Positions 1-10,849 of a DNA stretch of 64,000 nt are shown here, piece by piece. Positions within the stretch are counted from its first letter, which is position 1. Every line of letters starts with the position of its first letter. A model generated the notes under the pieces. It ran no database searches and was not told where the DNA came from. It saw only the letters and a program-made list of their open reading frames with translations. A program made the position numbers and the translations under genes. Source of the DNA: Otatea glauca (taxonomy: Eukaryota > Streptophyta > Magnoliopsida > Poales > Poaceae); contig CM070730.1 of the NCBI GenBank assembly GCA_036346275.1, positions 43,880,918-43,944,917 on the forward strand. Direction: 5' to 3'.

Positions 1-357
1 GGTTGCTCGTGAGCTCTATGATGCGATATGCGATCTGTTGTTGCCCGCCCTCTCCCTTATATAATAGGGGTGGGGCGGTTTACAAAGTCCCGATTGGTTA
101 AGAGATTCCGATCGGTTATATGATTCTAATCGGTTACATGATAGAGTTTACATCTTTATCTACCCTGTTAACAACTCGGATTACAATCATATCTTTTATA
201 TCTAAATACATATTCAACTGTCTATAGGACGTACCCCCTTCCGTACGGCAACACAGCTTGGCGGGGAGCTTTCCTTCTGGGCCTTCCGTTCGGCCTTGTT
301 TCTCCTTCAAGCGATTCTGGGCCGGTTGTGAAGACACCTGGTTTCATATATTCCACA
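1..357 (-). repeat. LTR (5' end, continuing left out of window) of a Tat-like Ty3/gypsy element
   Basis: On the minus strand the LTR begins TGTGGAATATATG at 357 and runs left off the window. It is preceded by a purine tract reading ACTCGGGGGCTAC, the kind of 'gggggctac' PPT and LTR junction common in grass Tat-lineage gypsy elements. A minus-strand TATATAAG lies at 56-63, followed by a G-rich stretch that would be the transcription start region. No coding potential is seen. Lineage is inferred from the PPT/LTR style only; the other LTR and the pol genes are outside the window. Confidence 0.55.
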
Positions 358-370
358 GTAGCCCCCGAGT
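358..370 (-). other. Polypurine tract of the Tat-like element
   Basis: The minus strand reads ACTCGGGGGCTAC directly ahead of the LTR start TGTGG. A G-rich tract touching a TG start is the expected plus-strand primer for reverse transcription. Confidence 0.5.
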
Positions 371-988
371 GATTCATGATCCGGTTGCTATATCTTTATC
401 TGGGACTCAACTTGGATCCGCGCTTTCAACTACTAGCATAAACCTCTAACTGGTTTCTTCTTTGATTTGAATGCTTCTTCTTGCAGCAAGGGGATTATGA
501 AGGACTCAAATATATCCCTGGACAGTCTTCGAAGTTGTTTTGACCTCTTCAGTCAATTCTTTTTCCAAAAACCACTTTGGCTTTTGAACCATCTTAACTC
601 TAAGTCTCCTCAGCTTCTGATGTCTTTACATCCTTGAATTTACTTCAGCCTTGCCGTATCGGCTATAAAAAGCAAACCAACGCTTGTAGAATGCATTCCT
701 TCTCGCTTAGTCCTCCTCTTCCTTACACCAAGCTCTAGCTTCTTCATGAGGAATTACATGGACGATCAAGACCCAGAGCTCGCCGAAGAATGGGCGTTTT
801 TCGAGATCGTCGTGGCTGACTTGGCGGGGGATACCGCCGTCGGCCTCAACCGTACCTCCGTCAACGTCTTCCTCAAGATCTTCCCCGCCCTTCATGAGGT
901 GAAGGAGGTTCTCGTGGAAGCGCTCGGACGAGTTCGCTGCGGAGAGGTGTAAAAATATCTATAAATGTAATATTTTCCCAGGCATAAT
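371..988. other. 3' internal flank of the Tat-like element, cut at 989 by a Tekay-like LTR
   Basis: This stretch lies internal to the Tat-like PPT. It holds no recognisable pol domain on the minus strand. On the plus strand it has a TATAAAA-like box at about 664-670 and a short ORF at 746-952, described separately. It ends where the LTR beginning TGTAAAATCCC starts at 989. Confidence 0.4.
746..952 (+). CDS. Small plus-strand ORF, antisense to the Tat-like element; unknown function
   Basis: A 68-codon frame starts at an ATG about 80 bases downstream of a TATA-like CTATAAAAAG. It is acidic and leucine/valine rich (MDDQDPELAEEW near the start, FLKIFPALHEVKEVLVEAL near the end), and looks helical. 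I recognise no family. Some Tat-lineage elements (Grande is the known example) carry an extra ORF antisense to gag-pol between pol and the 3' LTR; the position and orientation here fit that pattern. It may be truncated by the LTR that begins at 989, because the frame stops only 37 bases before it. It could also be chance. Confidence 0.3.
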   Translation: MRNYMDDQDPELAEEWAFFEIVVADLAGDTAVGLNRTSVNVFLKIFPALHEVKEVLVEALGRVRCGEV

Positions 989-1668
989 TGTAAAATCCCA
1001 AAATTTGGCCTATAGTTTCACTTATGTGCATTTTAGTGATTTTCTGAAATTATTGGATTTTCTGGAATTTAATTGAATTTATTTTAATTAAGTATATTGA
1101 ACCTTTAGTGAAAACTAATTATATATAGATAAAACTAATATGAAGTTTTGCCAAAAATATTTTATTTGAATCCAAAATGTCTCGAAGTATTTATGAGAAT
1201 ATTTTGGATTTTCCTGATATTTTAATTACCATAAATGAATTAATCTAATTTTTGGAATTATTTTAAATCAAAAAGCTTTTGAAAAATCGGTGAAACGATC
1301 GGGCGAAGCCCGACCTTTGTCGCGCGCGTATTGGCGTTGTGCGGTCCGCCGACCGCCGCGCCGCGCGCGTGCGGACCGTTGGATCGGATCGTGCGGTCCT
1401 CTTTCCTCGGCGAAACCCTAGCGCGTGAGCCGTTGGATCGAGATCAAGCGGTCGGTATCGCTTCGCGTTGTTTTGGAAAGTTTTGATCGCATCCGTTGAT
1501 TTTGCAAAGGGCGGATCGGATCGTATCGCCCGGGAATCAATCGTGGCCGTTCATCTTAGATCGGACGGTCGTCGGTCGTCGTCTCCGATTCGGTTTCCGA
1601 GTTCGCTGCCGCGAGCTGTCTCCGCCGCGGATTGCTTAGGGTTTCCTTCCCTGCGCGCATGCTGAGGC

Positions 1669-1675
1669 TATAAAA
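1669..1675 (+). promoter_or_regulatory. TATA box of the truncated subfamily A LTR
   Basis: GGCTATAAAAGC sits 680 bases into the LTR, the same place as in both LTRs of element 1 (16089 and 24875), directly upstream of the GC-rich leader. Confidence 0.65.
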
Positions 1676-2573
1676 GCTGTAGCCCGCACTCCGTTGTTCC
1701 TCGTCCCCTTGCGCAGCCAGTAGCACTAGCCTCTTCGCTTGTTTCGCAGCCGTTGTTGCTCGGGAGCTCGCCGTAGTTGCGCAAGCACCGTCGCTAGCTT
1801 TCTCGCCTTCTCCGCCACCATCAAGCCGCCATTCGCAGCACAGGTTCCAGATTCAGACTCATCGCGTCGAGCTGCACCGAAGCTGCTACTTCTTCTCGCC
1901 GGAGTCGCACCGAAACGCCGTTCGGGTGGTCTTCTTCCTCCGCTCCGGTACCTGTCCGCCGCCGTGCTGCCATCTTTGTCTCGGAGCTCGGACAGCCGTT
2001 GGATCTTTCGGGGACGTCTCAGATCGTGCGCGTCGCCGTCTGATGAAGCGGCTCGGGTAAGCGTGGACCGTTGGATCAGGTCTGTTCGGTTGAGATCACG
2101 CCGCGTGTGCGTTAGAGCAGTAGCCGTCGGATCGTTGCCCAGATGCGCACCACGTGTCGAGTATCGGCACGGGCGGCGTCGCAGCTGGTAGATGCGCGCC
2201 GCGTGTCGGGCGCAGGGCGCAAGGCGCCGTGAGTCGCGTCCACGGTGGACGAGGCGATTACGTGGACCGGTGCATGCGCGGGTGGCGTGTCGGCGCTGAT
2301 TGCCTCGGGCGGCTGACGTCGGTGTTGCGCAATAAAAATCTTTTCAATAGAAAAATATTTGGGAAAAATCGAAAATTCTATTTTCTGTAATTCAGTATTT
2401 ATTCAAACTTCAAAAGGCTATATCTTTTGCATTTTAACTCGGCATTGAGTGATTCAAATTTCTAAAAATTTGTAAAATCAAGATCTATTTATTGGTGAAT
2501 TTTATTTTATTTTTGGAGTTTGGTTGCTCTCTGTTTTGGTGTTTATTTGCTATTTTGGCATCGTTTCGCGTAG

Positions 2574-2654
2574 ACGTTGAACTGCTCGGTGATCTGGAGG
2601 AAGATTCATTGTTTCAAGACCCAAGCTCAGAGCAAGACCAGCACCTACTCCAAG
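2574..2654 (+). other. LTR acidic exon A (subfamily A remnant)
   Basis: Eighty-one nucleotides lie between a splice-acceptor-like GTAG and a GC-type donor, AAG|GCAAGT. Read in phase 1, the exon encodes an acidic peptide with DVELL, LEED and EQDQHLLQ. The same length, phase and borders recur in LTRs of other subfamilies in this window. Splicing is inferred, not observed. Confidence 0.45.
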
Positions 2655-3851
2655 GCAAGTTGTGCTTTGATCATGTTGCACCGAATCTCACCAAATTGCT
2701 ATTTTATCTTTTAAATTATGCATGATATTTTACGTGTATAAATGATTTCAATTAATCTGGGAATTAGATGATATGCCTAATTGAATTAAATCACACCTTG
2801 TCAATTTTATGCCATGATCTAATTGTCACCCTAGGATGTGGAATTATAGTTGGTTAGTATTAATAATCAACATGGGACTAGTTAGACCGTCGTAGATTGC
2901 TTAGCCATGCCACGTCATCACATGTGTCCGAATGTTGTTACTTAATCTTGACTAATGGAATATGGAACAATGTTTAAGAATTTGTGTGTCATGTGTTGTC
3001 ACACAGTGCTATCAAGTTGTCGTGGCAAGGAGGTCACACAACTAGATTGAAATGTTGGTGGCACGTGGTGCTTGGTAATCAACTGGGGTGGTAATGATTT
3101 AGATTGGGGCAAGTGGCAAGGGGCAGTGTGCCAAGGTGGGCCAGGATTGGCAAGGGTATGTGGAAGTTTTGCCTTAATCACTTTAAGGACTTAACCTTGC
3201 AAGCCTTTGACCTGAGTCTCTCTTGCAACCACATGTCTGGAATGGGACAGCCTAGCTGAATAATTTGTGAAGCCTAGATTTTGGTCTTGTCGTGGTGAAT
3301 AGTGAGTCCGGGTTTACGGTTTAACTCACATGGCACAAGAGGGGGCCTGTTGTGGTGGTTTAACCCTTGATGTTGAAACCTTAGCGAGCGATCTTGGGTC
3401 TAGGTGTAGCATTGTAAAGGCTTTGTTATGATCACTCGCCTTGGTGGTGTTTGCTTGTATCGTGTGGGTAAAGTGCATAACCTCTGCAGAGTGTACAATC
3501 TATTCGAATAGCCGTGCTCACGGTATTGGGCAATGCTCGGGAATTACAGTTAAGGGTTAGACTTTTGTTAAACAACAACTTGTTGGGATGGCAGGGTGCC
3601 ATGGGAGGTGGAAATTGATTTAGGATTGGAAACTTGGTTTACTTCATAAATGTTGAATCTATTAATTACTGTTATTTGTTTTACTGCTTTTCAATCTGTT
3701 TACTGTATTCCTGTTAAATGCCGCTCTACTGCAAAATAGCCATATTAGCCATTCCTTTGGATTAAGCCAAGCATATAGAATATTAGACTTGCATTCCTGT
3801 GCACAACTTGTTGAGTGCTTTATGTACTCACCCCAACAACAACAACTTCAG

Positions 3852-3907
3852 AAGAGGAAGAATCTACGCCTTTCGTGGATGAGGATTATATGGATGCGAA
3901 TGCTTAG
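3852..3907 (+). other. LTR acidic exon B (subfamily A remnant)
   Basis: It begins just after CTTCAG and reads, in the phase left by exon A, EEEESTPF followed by DEDYMDANA and TAG. It is 56 nt long, as in the other LTRs. The predicted intron between exons A and B is 1197 bases. Confidence 0.45.
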
Positions 3908-3935
3908 GGTCCAAGCCTCATCAGTTGCTGGCATG

Positions 3936-4310
3936 GCTATGTAGTTGAAATTATTTGAAATTTTGCAGGAACATACTTTGTGATACGACAAATCGTTTCC
4001 AAAAAGGATTTTGGCAAAAAGAGTTAGCATTGAAACAAAAAGCCCAAATTAACTTTGTAGGCAATTTTTATTCAAAGAGTAGAAAAGTCAAATCTTTCTC
4101 AAATAAAGTCCAAGTATTTTGAAAATTTCTAGAAATGATTTGATGTAGAGTGTCTTCTTTTCCTTTCATTAAGTAGATACATACCACAATCCATTGACAA
4201 AAATTATGAAAGTTTCAGACGTACACATAACCTTTGCAAACACGAAACTACAGTTATCTACAATACAAATATTTGAAACACATAGCAACTGATACAATGA
4301 TGTACACCTT
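3936..4310. other. Unassigned AT-rich stretch
   Basis: Nothing recognisable: no ORF, LTR end or repeat. It lies between the break in the LTR remnant and the CACTA coding fragment, so it may be the non-coding 3' part of that CACTA element. Confidence 0.3.
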
Positions 4311-4862
4311 TTATTTAAAATACAACCCTTCTTGATGATCTACACGCATGTAATTTCTTCCATGTGTGTCGTCGTCATCGCTAAGACAGGCTCCATCCGC
4401 AAACGGATGTATTTCATCGAATTGGTCGTATTCTTCTTCATCTATGACATTTTCGACACCAACTATCCGCCGCTTGCCACAAAGGACAACGTGCAACCTC
4501 GGATTGGTCGGATCACACACATAGAAGACTTGATTTGCTTGCTTCGCAAGTACAAATGGGTCATCTTTATAGGCAAGTCTGTTGAGATCCACAAGAGTAA
4601 AACCTCTCTTGTCGACCTTCACTCCATGGGGAAGTCCCACCCACTTACATCGGAACAATGGAATTTGGTATATTCTGTAATCGAGCTCCCAAATTTCTTT
4701 GATCACCCCATAGTAAGAGTTCATTGCCATTGACGATCCTCCTTTCGAGTGATGTTCAACGGATAAAGCATCTATGCTTACACCACTATTTTGAATAGTA
4801 CTCTTCGCATCCTAACTTTCAGTGTAAGAGGTGTACCCATTAATATCGTACCCCGGCCATGT
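4311..4862 (-). pseudogene. CACTA (En/Spm) TNP2-type transposase fragment, C-terminal DUF4216 domain
   Basis: The minus-strand frame contains the hallmarks of the DUF4216 region found at the C terminus of plant CACTA TNP2-like proteins: YYGVIKEIWELDY, PLFRCKWV, GFTLVDLNRLAYKDDPFVLA, QVFYVCDP, KRRIVGV and EEEYDQFDEI. An open frame runs from about 4730 to 4311. In-frame homology continues upstream to about 4862 (GYDINGYTSYTES, stop, DAKSTIQNSG, then SVEHHSKGGSS). That stop is a TAG where a glutamine CAG codon would fit, so it may be one C-to-T change. The catalytic part, other exons and TIRs are absent. The fragment is cut at 4862/4863 by a Tekay-like LTR piece. Confidence 0.85.
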
Positions 4863-5121
4863 CTGTTTTCAGTTTAAAAATAAATCTGTTTTCAGTTTAA
4901 AAATAATTCTGTTAATTCTGAATTTCTAATTTTTGCAATTTCAGTATTTATTCAAACTTCAAAAGGCTATAACTTTTGCATTTTAACTCAGATTTGAGTG
5001 ATTCAAATATCTAAATTTTTTTAAAATTGAGATCTATTTAATGGTGAATTTTATTTGATTTTTGGAGTTCAGTTGCTCTCTGTTTTGGTATTTATTTGCT
5101 TTTCTCCTTCGGTACGCGTAG

Positions 5122-5202
5122 ACGTTGAATTGTGCGACGCTTCGGAGGAAGATCCAGCGACTCAAGAGCAAGCTCCAGACCAAGATCAGGACCTATTCTT
5201 AG
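5122..5202 (+). other. LTR acidic exon A (subfamily B remnant)
   Basis: It is 81 nt long, preceded by GCGTAG and followed by the GC donor TTAG|GCAAGT. It encodes DVELCD, SEED and PDQDQDLF in phase 1. This copy is open throughout and independent of element 2. Confidence 0.45.
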
Positions 5203-6464
5203 GCAAGTTGTGCTTTGATCATGTTGAACCCATGTTTATAAAATTGCTATATTTGTTTTACCCTATTGCATATTATTTCAAGTATACAATTATTTCAAAT
5301 TAAATTGCTATATTTGTTTTACCCTATTGCATATTATTTCAAGTATACAATTTATTTCAAGTATACAATTATTTCAAATTAAACCAATTTGATCTATACC
5401 CTACCTTGTCATTGTATGCCATAATCTATTGTCACCCTAGATTGGTTCGTTATAGTTGGTTAGTAATAATAATCAACATAGGATGATTAGACCGTATTAG
5501 TTGCTTAGCCATGCCACATCATCACATGTGATTGAATCATTGATAATTAATCTTGACTAATGGAATATGGAATGATGTTATAAACTTGTGTGTCATGTGG
5601 GATCACACGATGAGATTGAGTTGTTGTGGCGAGTCATGTCATGCAACGATGTTGAATTGTTGATGGCACGTGGTGCTTGGTAATCAACTTGGGTGATAAT
5701 TACTTAGATTGGGGCAAGTGACAAGGGGCGAGTATGCCAAGGTGGGCCCGATGGGCAGAGGGTATGTGGAAGTCTTGCCTTGATCACTCTAAGGACTTAA
5801 CCTTGCAAGCCTTTGACCTGAGTCAATCATGCAACCACATGTCTGGTATGGGCCAGCCTAGCTGATTAATTTGCAATGTCCTAATTTTGGTACTATCTTG
5901 GTCGGTGTGAGTTCCCGAGTTATGGAGAAATTCACATGGCGTAAGAGGGGGGCCCTGGATGTGGTAACCAGTCCCACCAGTGTTGAAACCTTAGCGGGTG
6001 GTACCGGGTTAAGCCAGCGCATTGTAAAGGCTTTGTTATAATCACTCGCCTTGGTGGTGTTTGGTTGTATCGCGTGGGTAAAGTGCATAACCTCTGCAGA
6101 GTGTGAAACTATTCGGATAGCCGTGCTCGCGGTATTGAGCAATGCTCGGGAATTACAGTTAAGGGTTAGCTTAATTAAATGGACAATTTGGTTGGGATTG
6201 CAGAATGCCATGTGGAAGATGGAATTTGACTTAGAATTGGAAACTTAGTTTACTTCAGAAATGCTGAATCTATTTATTGTTATTTGTTTCACAGTCTTTA
6301 CAATCTATTTATTATATTTGTTCATAAATGCTGCTTATTGCAAACTAGCCATCATAGCCTATCCATTGGAATAAGCCTTGCATATAGTTACATAGAATTG
6401 CATTCTGTGCACAACTTGTTGAGTGCTTTAAGTACTCACCCTTGCCAACAACAATAATCAACTG

Positions 6465-6520
6465 TCGAAGAATCTACACCTGTGTTGGAGAAGGAGTTCC
6501 AGGAGGACACGAGTCATTAG
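6465..6520 (+). other. LTR acidic exon B (subfamily B remnant)
   Basis: It encodes EESTPVLEKEFQEDTSH and a TAG, 56 nt long. The acceptor dinucleotide reads TG (CAACTG) where the other subfamily B copies have AG (CAACAG), so this copy would not splice as written; the difference falls on a CAG/CTG site. Confidence 0.4.
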
Positions 6521-6806
6521 GGTCCGAGCCTTGTCGGTTGCCTATGGTGAAGTGATGAGCTATCTACGTTTTCTACTTTCCGCTGCTTAATTCTTAGCTT
6601 ATATTTCCAGTTTTGCCCTGCGTGGCTTAACGATGTAAGTCGGTCATAAGATCATACACTTAGCTATATCAATAAATGGAGTAATATTCTATTATCGTTG
6701 AGTATGATGTGATATGTACCGATGTTGAGCTCTGTACACTAGCGTTGATCCTGGGACTAGTGCGGTAAACACAGTGGGTTCGAATCGGTGGATTCGGGTC
6801 CTTACA

Positions 6807-6978
6807 CCTTTCTTCTCTCCAAGGTTTGCATTGCAATTCTCAGCCTGTAGCACATTATCAACACAACTTGCATCGGTCTTGTGACTCACTTGCACTTTAG
6901 CAGCAGCAAAACAAGTAATGTGATTATTTGTAGACTCAGTCATGAGACGATCCAACAATAGAGGATATATCCGCATCA
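6807..6978 (-). repeat. Truncated 3' LTR of the gag-protease gypsy element
   Basis: It starts TGATGCGG on the minus strand at 6978 and matches the 5' LTR start at 9882 over about 172 bases with only a few differences, then ends abruptly at the boundary with the subfamily B LTR. Confidence 0.75.
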
Positions 6979-6991
6979 TCCCCTCCCCCTT
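6979..6991 (-). other. Polypurine tract of the gag-protease gypsy element
   Basis: The minus strand reads AAGGGGGAGGGGA immediately ahead of the LTR start TGATG. It is intact, so the element kept both replication primers although it lost most of pol. Confidence 0.65.
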
Positions 6992-7036
6992 CAAGCGAAA
7001 TCGTCCTCGGTTTCGAGTAGTTCTTCAAAACACTCT

Positions 7037-8831
7037 TTAGCTTAGTGAGGATGTCACAATGAATATCATCCCCACTTTAGGGCAGCAAAGAAACAAACAC
7101 CCCTCGATGCATAAATGTATAGCGGTTAGTCTTCCCTTGGTGGGTAGCATTCCGGTCAAATTGCCATGGACGACCCAAAATAATTTGACTAGCATGCATT
7201 GCAACGACATCGCACTCCACCTTGTCTTCATATCCATTGTTGGAAAATGGTACATGCACCTTATGGGTCACCTTGAGCTTACCAACATTATGAAGCCACT
7301 TCATGTAATATGGCTTTGGGTGGCGCTGTGTGGTCAATTTCAAAGCATCAACCACATCCTTTCTAATCACATTGTTGTAGCTTCCTCCATCTATCACAAG
7401 CTTACATCGTTTTCCCTTGATCTTGCATTCGGTTTGGAAAATAGCACGTCGCTATCCCTTCTCCACAATTGGGGCACTATCACGATCCACCTTCTGAGCC
7501 ATCAAACATTGTCCATCTTCAGGGTAACAATGAACCACATTATCATGTTCTTCACCTCCCATATCTGATTTCTCACTTTCATGACTCTCTGAAACATACT
7601 TTCCATCAGTGATAAGCATTACTACCTTTAAATTTGGGCAATCTTTCATCACGTGCCCCCTGCCCTTGCACTTGAAACACTCAATATTCCGAGTTCTAGC
7701 GGTAGAGAAGGCACCAGAATCAGCTTTGGGATAATCCTTGCTTGCTGTCCCTACTTCTCTTGATGCTTCTTTCGGAGATGATCCACTTGGTTTTGTTGAC
7801 GCAACCGGCATAGACGAAGAACCACCTTCGCTAACTTGCTGTGACGAGTGCTGCCAACCACAAGAAGTGACACGTCCATGATGCACAACAGATTTGTGTG
7901 CGTCTTTCAACCATAGTTCCGCACGCTGCGCTTGATGAAGTAGCTCTTCTACGGTATTGAATTACATCAAATCAACACGGTTTTGCACATTCTCATTCAG
8001 CCCTTCAAAGAACCTTGTCATGGTGGCATCCGCAAACTCACGAATAGCTATACGGATCATGAGTATTTGCATTTCTTGATAGTACTCATCAACAGATTTA
8101 TCACCTTGATATAGCCGCCTCAACTTTGTGTGCAGCGTTCGAGTGTAGTACGCTGGTACAAAGCGAGAACGCATGATTCTCGTTATCTCCTCCCAAGTAT
8201 ATGGACGCTCCCCTGCACGATTCAATTGATCCCACCAAATAATAGCATATTTGGTGAACTCAATGGAAGCAACACGAACCTTCTTTTCTTCGGAGTAGCG
8301 ATGGTTGCCAAAAATTTGATTGACTCACATCTCCCACTCCAAAATATTCCTCCGGATCAGCACCCCTCTTGAACTCTGGTATGGTGATTCTTACACGACC
8401 AATACCATCCACCTCACGATCAATACCTCTCCTATGAATTCCTCCATGTCTAGCACCTTGACGGTCATTGCGATTAGATCGAGCTTCAGATATGTTGTCC
8501 CCCAAATCAGTTCCAAAGTCCCGTTCATCGCTGCCATGTGAGCTAGCACGTCGACTGTGAACATGTGCTTGCTGCCTCGGTGTGTCATCTCCATGTTGTG
8601 GTGTAGCATCTCTTCCAAACGTCGAAGATTGGCATTGACATCATTGAACCCATCTGTGATGCGGGTGTGAATCACGTTCAGCTCACCACGAGGTCGATTC
8701 TCCCGCTCATGGTAGAAGACCGACGCGGCCTCAAACTGAGCACGTGTAGCAGTGTGAAGATTGGGGTTAATTGGTAGCTGCTCCTCAACAATTTCTTCAT
8801 TTTCTCCAACGTGATTGTTTGCCCCCGACAT
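7037..8831 (-). pseudogene. Gypsy gag and aspartic protease, frameshifted
   Basis: The reading starts at an ATG at 8831 (MSGANN). It passes through a retrotransposon gag domain (TWEEITRIMRSRFVPAYY, LYQGDKSVDEYYQEMQ, 8225-7962), then a CCHC zinc knuckle (CFKCKGRGHVMKDC, about 7690-7650) that would bind genomic RNA. The retropepsin follows (MIDGGSYNNVI, then LGRPWQFDR, 7397-7077); the usual active-site Asp-Ser/Thr-Gly appears as DGG. The C-terminal part of the protease frame is intact. Frameshifts near 8500 and 8260 and in-frame stops near 7960 and 7450 break the protein. The chromovirus-like gag/protease motifs suggest a Ty3/gypsy origin. Confidence 0.8.
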
Positions 8832-8887
8832 TGTTGCAAGCAATCTGAAATCGGCCACAAGAATTCCTACGTACCGTGAGCAACGAA

Positions 8888-8900
8888 AGCTCTGATACCA
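8888..8900 (-). other. Primer binding site (initiator tRNA-Met type)
   Basis: The minus strand reads TGGTATCAGAGC two bases after the LTR end. It is complementary to the 3' end of plant initiator tRNA-Met, the usual primer for these elements. Confidence 0.75.
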
Positions 8901-8902
8901 GA

Positions 8903-9882
8903 TGATGAAGACCCAACCTGCTGTTGAGCAAAGGTGGCCCAATTTTTCACGGTACAACGACGATAGCCGTGGCGCCGCACTCAAACGGCAAAGAGCCAAT
9001 TCAAAAGCGAGAAACTGGTCACTCAAACCGCGATCAACACAAGAACGCGAATTGAGTGGAGGAATCGTATAGATTCAGTGGACAATCACAAGAACATGCC
9101 GTTCTTGACTTGCACTAACACTAACAAACCCAAGAACGGGAAGAACTTATCAAGAACACATGGTATTTGCGCCACAAACAACCATGGCTTATGCTGTCTA
9201 TTTTTGATCATCCCAAAGTCCATCTCAGATGGAATACATAGGTATTTATACTAGGAACATCCCTCCTAGCTTAGGTGTGAAACTACATAAGAAACTAAAG
9301 GAGTTTTCTTGGGTAGATAAAAGGTTTAAAGCCTTGGAAGATGGACAAAAAGATATTGTCTCGCGCAGCTTTTGACAGCCTGTGCAACTCCCACCAAAAC
9401 AGTCATAACTCCCACCTTGGAAGTCCAAATGATGCACGGTTTGACATGCTAGAAACTACACTACAATATATTTCCATCCATATAGCCCAAGGATATGTTA
9501 CTTGTCGTGATTAGCAGCAGCATCATGATCAAATGGATGGACAGATTTGAGTGAACCAGTCTTGCTCATGTAACTCTTCTTTGCCTTCCATTCCAATGGA
9601 TCGCTGTCAATAATTCTAACAAATATGGATCCAAATAGAATTCCTTTCTCAGGTGACATATTTCAAAAATAAAGTGATATTACTCCTTGTGGATGCATGA
9701 CCAAGTCACCTTTCTTCTCTCCAAGATTTGCATTGCAATTCTCAGCCTGTAGCACATTATCAACACAACTTGCATCGGTCTTGTGACTCACTTGCACTTT
9801 AGCAGCAGCAAAACAAGTAATGTGATTATTTGTAGACTTAGAGTCATGAGACGATACAACAATAGAAGACATATCTGCATCA
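8903..9882 (-). repeat. 5' LTR of the gag-protease gypsy element
   Basis: 980 bases, beginning TGATGC and ending CATCA on the minus strand, so the ends form a short inverted repeat (TGATG...CATCA). The primer site lies two bases downstream. Its low-numbered end is complete; its start at 9882 abuts a Copia LTR that has lost its first part. Confidence 0.75.
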
Positions 9883-10835
9883 CTTAGGAGCTACCAAACG
9901 CTACTCTTTAACCAGGTAGTTATAAAGGAAGCTTTCAGGTTTACTATGAAACATGCTGAGGTACATGAATGATCAATATGGAATTTGCTCCTGCTATATA
10001 ATGGAGAGATATCTGGGCCCGTCGAGGTAGATGGATTAAGTAAGTGCATGGCCATGCTGGATGTGATTGAGAGTCAATCTAGATAAATTATTCCACTGCG
10101 GTATAAGTTAAGAGATCGAGCTGTCATAGGAAGACACGAATCTCGCCTTGAGCTTGATCTGATATCGTGAAGCAAAGGGAACATGACATTATCACATTAT
10201 AGTAGGTTCGTCCGATGCTTTATGGATATTTGGGAATTGATATGTACTGCTAGGTACCGCTGTCGATTATCGATTGAAAGGTGTTTCTGAGTCGTGTCCA
10301 AATATACATGAACCTACAGGGTCACACAGTTAAGGGGTTGGAATATAGAGGTATGGATTGGATCCGTCACTAATTGGCTAAGTGGGCTTTTTCCTTCAGT
10401 TGGGCCCTAATGTAGGGTTCCACTGTAGGGGAGGGGACGGCTATATAAAGGTAGTTCGTGGTTGCAATTGATATATGAGAGGGCGTAGCCACCGAAAACC
10501 TAACCGTCTCTACTTGAGCCTTTCTGTGCGCGTTGGTGCTGGCACAACGACGCACAACGTTCTTTTCCCGAACGTGTGGACGCCGGTAGAGGTGTTGCTG
10601 CTAATGCGACACTGATCAGAACGATTGACCACCACGCGGGGAGGATCGGCCACCGCACGAGGAAGATCGACTACCGCAACTGGACGCGCACTTCGTTGAT
10701 TCGGGCTGCATCAACTTCCTTCCGCTGCACTGCGCATCTAGTGGTAACAATCCATGATCATTTACTTGCGTGGCTTTCTGGTTTATGAGGTAGTTTTTTA
10801 ATTGTGTGCCAGCGTAGCCTACCCGTATCCCTTCA
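9883..10835 (+). repeat. 5'-truncated LTR of a Copia element
   Basis: It is collinear with the minus-strand Copia LTR at 12236-13574 from about the middle of that LTR onward. Shared blocks include TAGTTATAAAGG, GTGCATGGCCATGC, the 'GAACCTacAGGGTCACAC' block and GGATTGGATCCGT. It ends CCCTTCA at 10835, one base before a primer site. A TATATAAAG box lies at about 10442-10450. The first 400 or so bases are missing, cut at 9882/9883 by the gypsy LTR. Confidence 0.7.
10442..10450 (+). promoter_or_regulatory. TATA box of the Copia LTR
   Basis: GGCTATATAAAGG lies about 390 bases before the LTR end; the related minus-strand LTR has CTATATAAGG in the equivalent place (about 12590). Confidence 0.6.
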
Positions 10836-10836
10836 G

Positions 10837-10849
10837 TGGTATCAGAGGC
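10837..10849 (+). other. Primer binding site of the Copia element
   Basis: TGGTATCAGAGGC lies directly after the LTR end, matching the initiator tRNA-Met primer pattern. Confidence 0.75.

Larger units (their letters stand above)
989..3935 (+). repeat. Truncated Tekay-like LTR, subfamily A
   Basis: It starts TGTAAAATCCC at 989 (the family consensus elsewhere in the window is TGTAACATCCC) and is collinear with the LTRs of element 1 up to the stop codon of exon B at about 3907 and a little beyond. The last 250 or so bases, including the expected terminal CCGACA, are missing. It has a TATAAAA box at 1669-1675, a GC-rich leader to about 2330, then AT-rich sequence. No partner LTR, primer site or internal region is attached, so it is a truncated remnant. 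It carries the LTR-resident exons described separately. Confidence 0.75.
4863..6806 (+). repeat. 3' part of a Tekay-like LTR, subfamily B
   Basis: It is collinear with the 3' two thirds of the element 2 LTRs (compare 32040-33824) and ends in the same CGGGTCCTTACA at 6806. The 5' third, with promoter and GC-rich leader, is missing. A stretch of about 60 bases with a repeated TATTTCAAGTATACAA motif at 5270-5380 is a local tandem duplication not found in the other copies. It carries exon A (5122-5202, 81 nt) and exon B (6465-6520, 56 nt). Confidence 0.75.
6807..9882 (-). mobile_element. Gypsy element carrying only gag and protease, 3' LTR truncated
   Basis: Minus-strand order is 5' LTR (9882-8903), primer site (about 8900), gag and protease (8831-7037), purine tract (about 6990) and a 172-base piece of 3' LTR (6978-6807). 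The two LTR pieces match closely over that length (compare 6807-6978 with 9705-9882). Reverse transcriptase, RNase H and integrase are absent: the sequence goes from the end of protease to the purine tract in about 100 bases. The 3' LTR stops exactly where the subfamily B LTR ends at 6806, so that element broke or inserted into it. Confidence 0.8.

Noticed and set aside
4332..4733. 133-codon plus-strand ORF
   Set aside because: It is the antisense shadow of the CACTA DUF4216 frame on the minus strand.
989..6806. Reading the two LTR pieces at 989 and 4863 as the two LTRs of one element
   Set aside because: They belong to different subfamilies (A and B, with different exon A sequence), and the sequence between them is a CACTA fragment rather than gag-pol.
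7059..7568. 169-codon plus-strand ORF
   Set aside because: It lies opposite the gypsy protease and gag knuckle frames, which have clear motifs.
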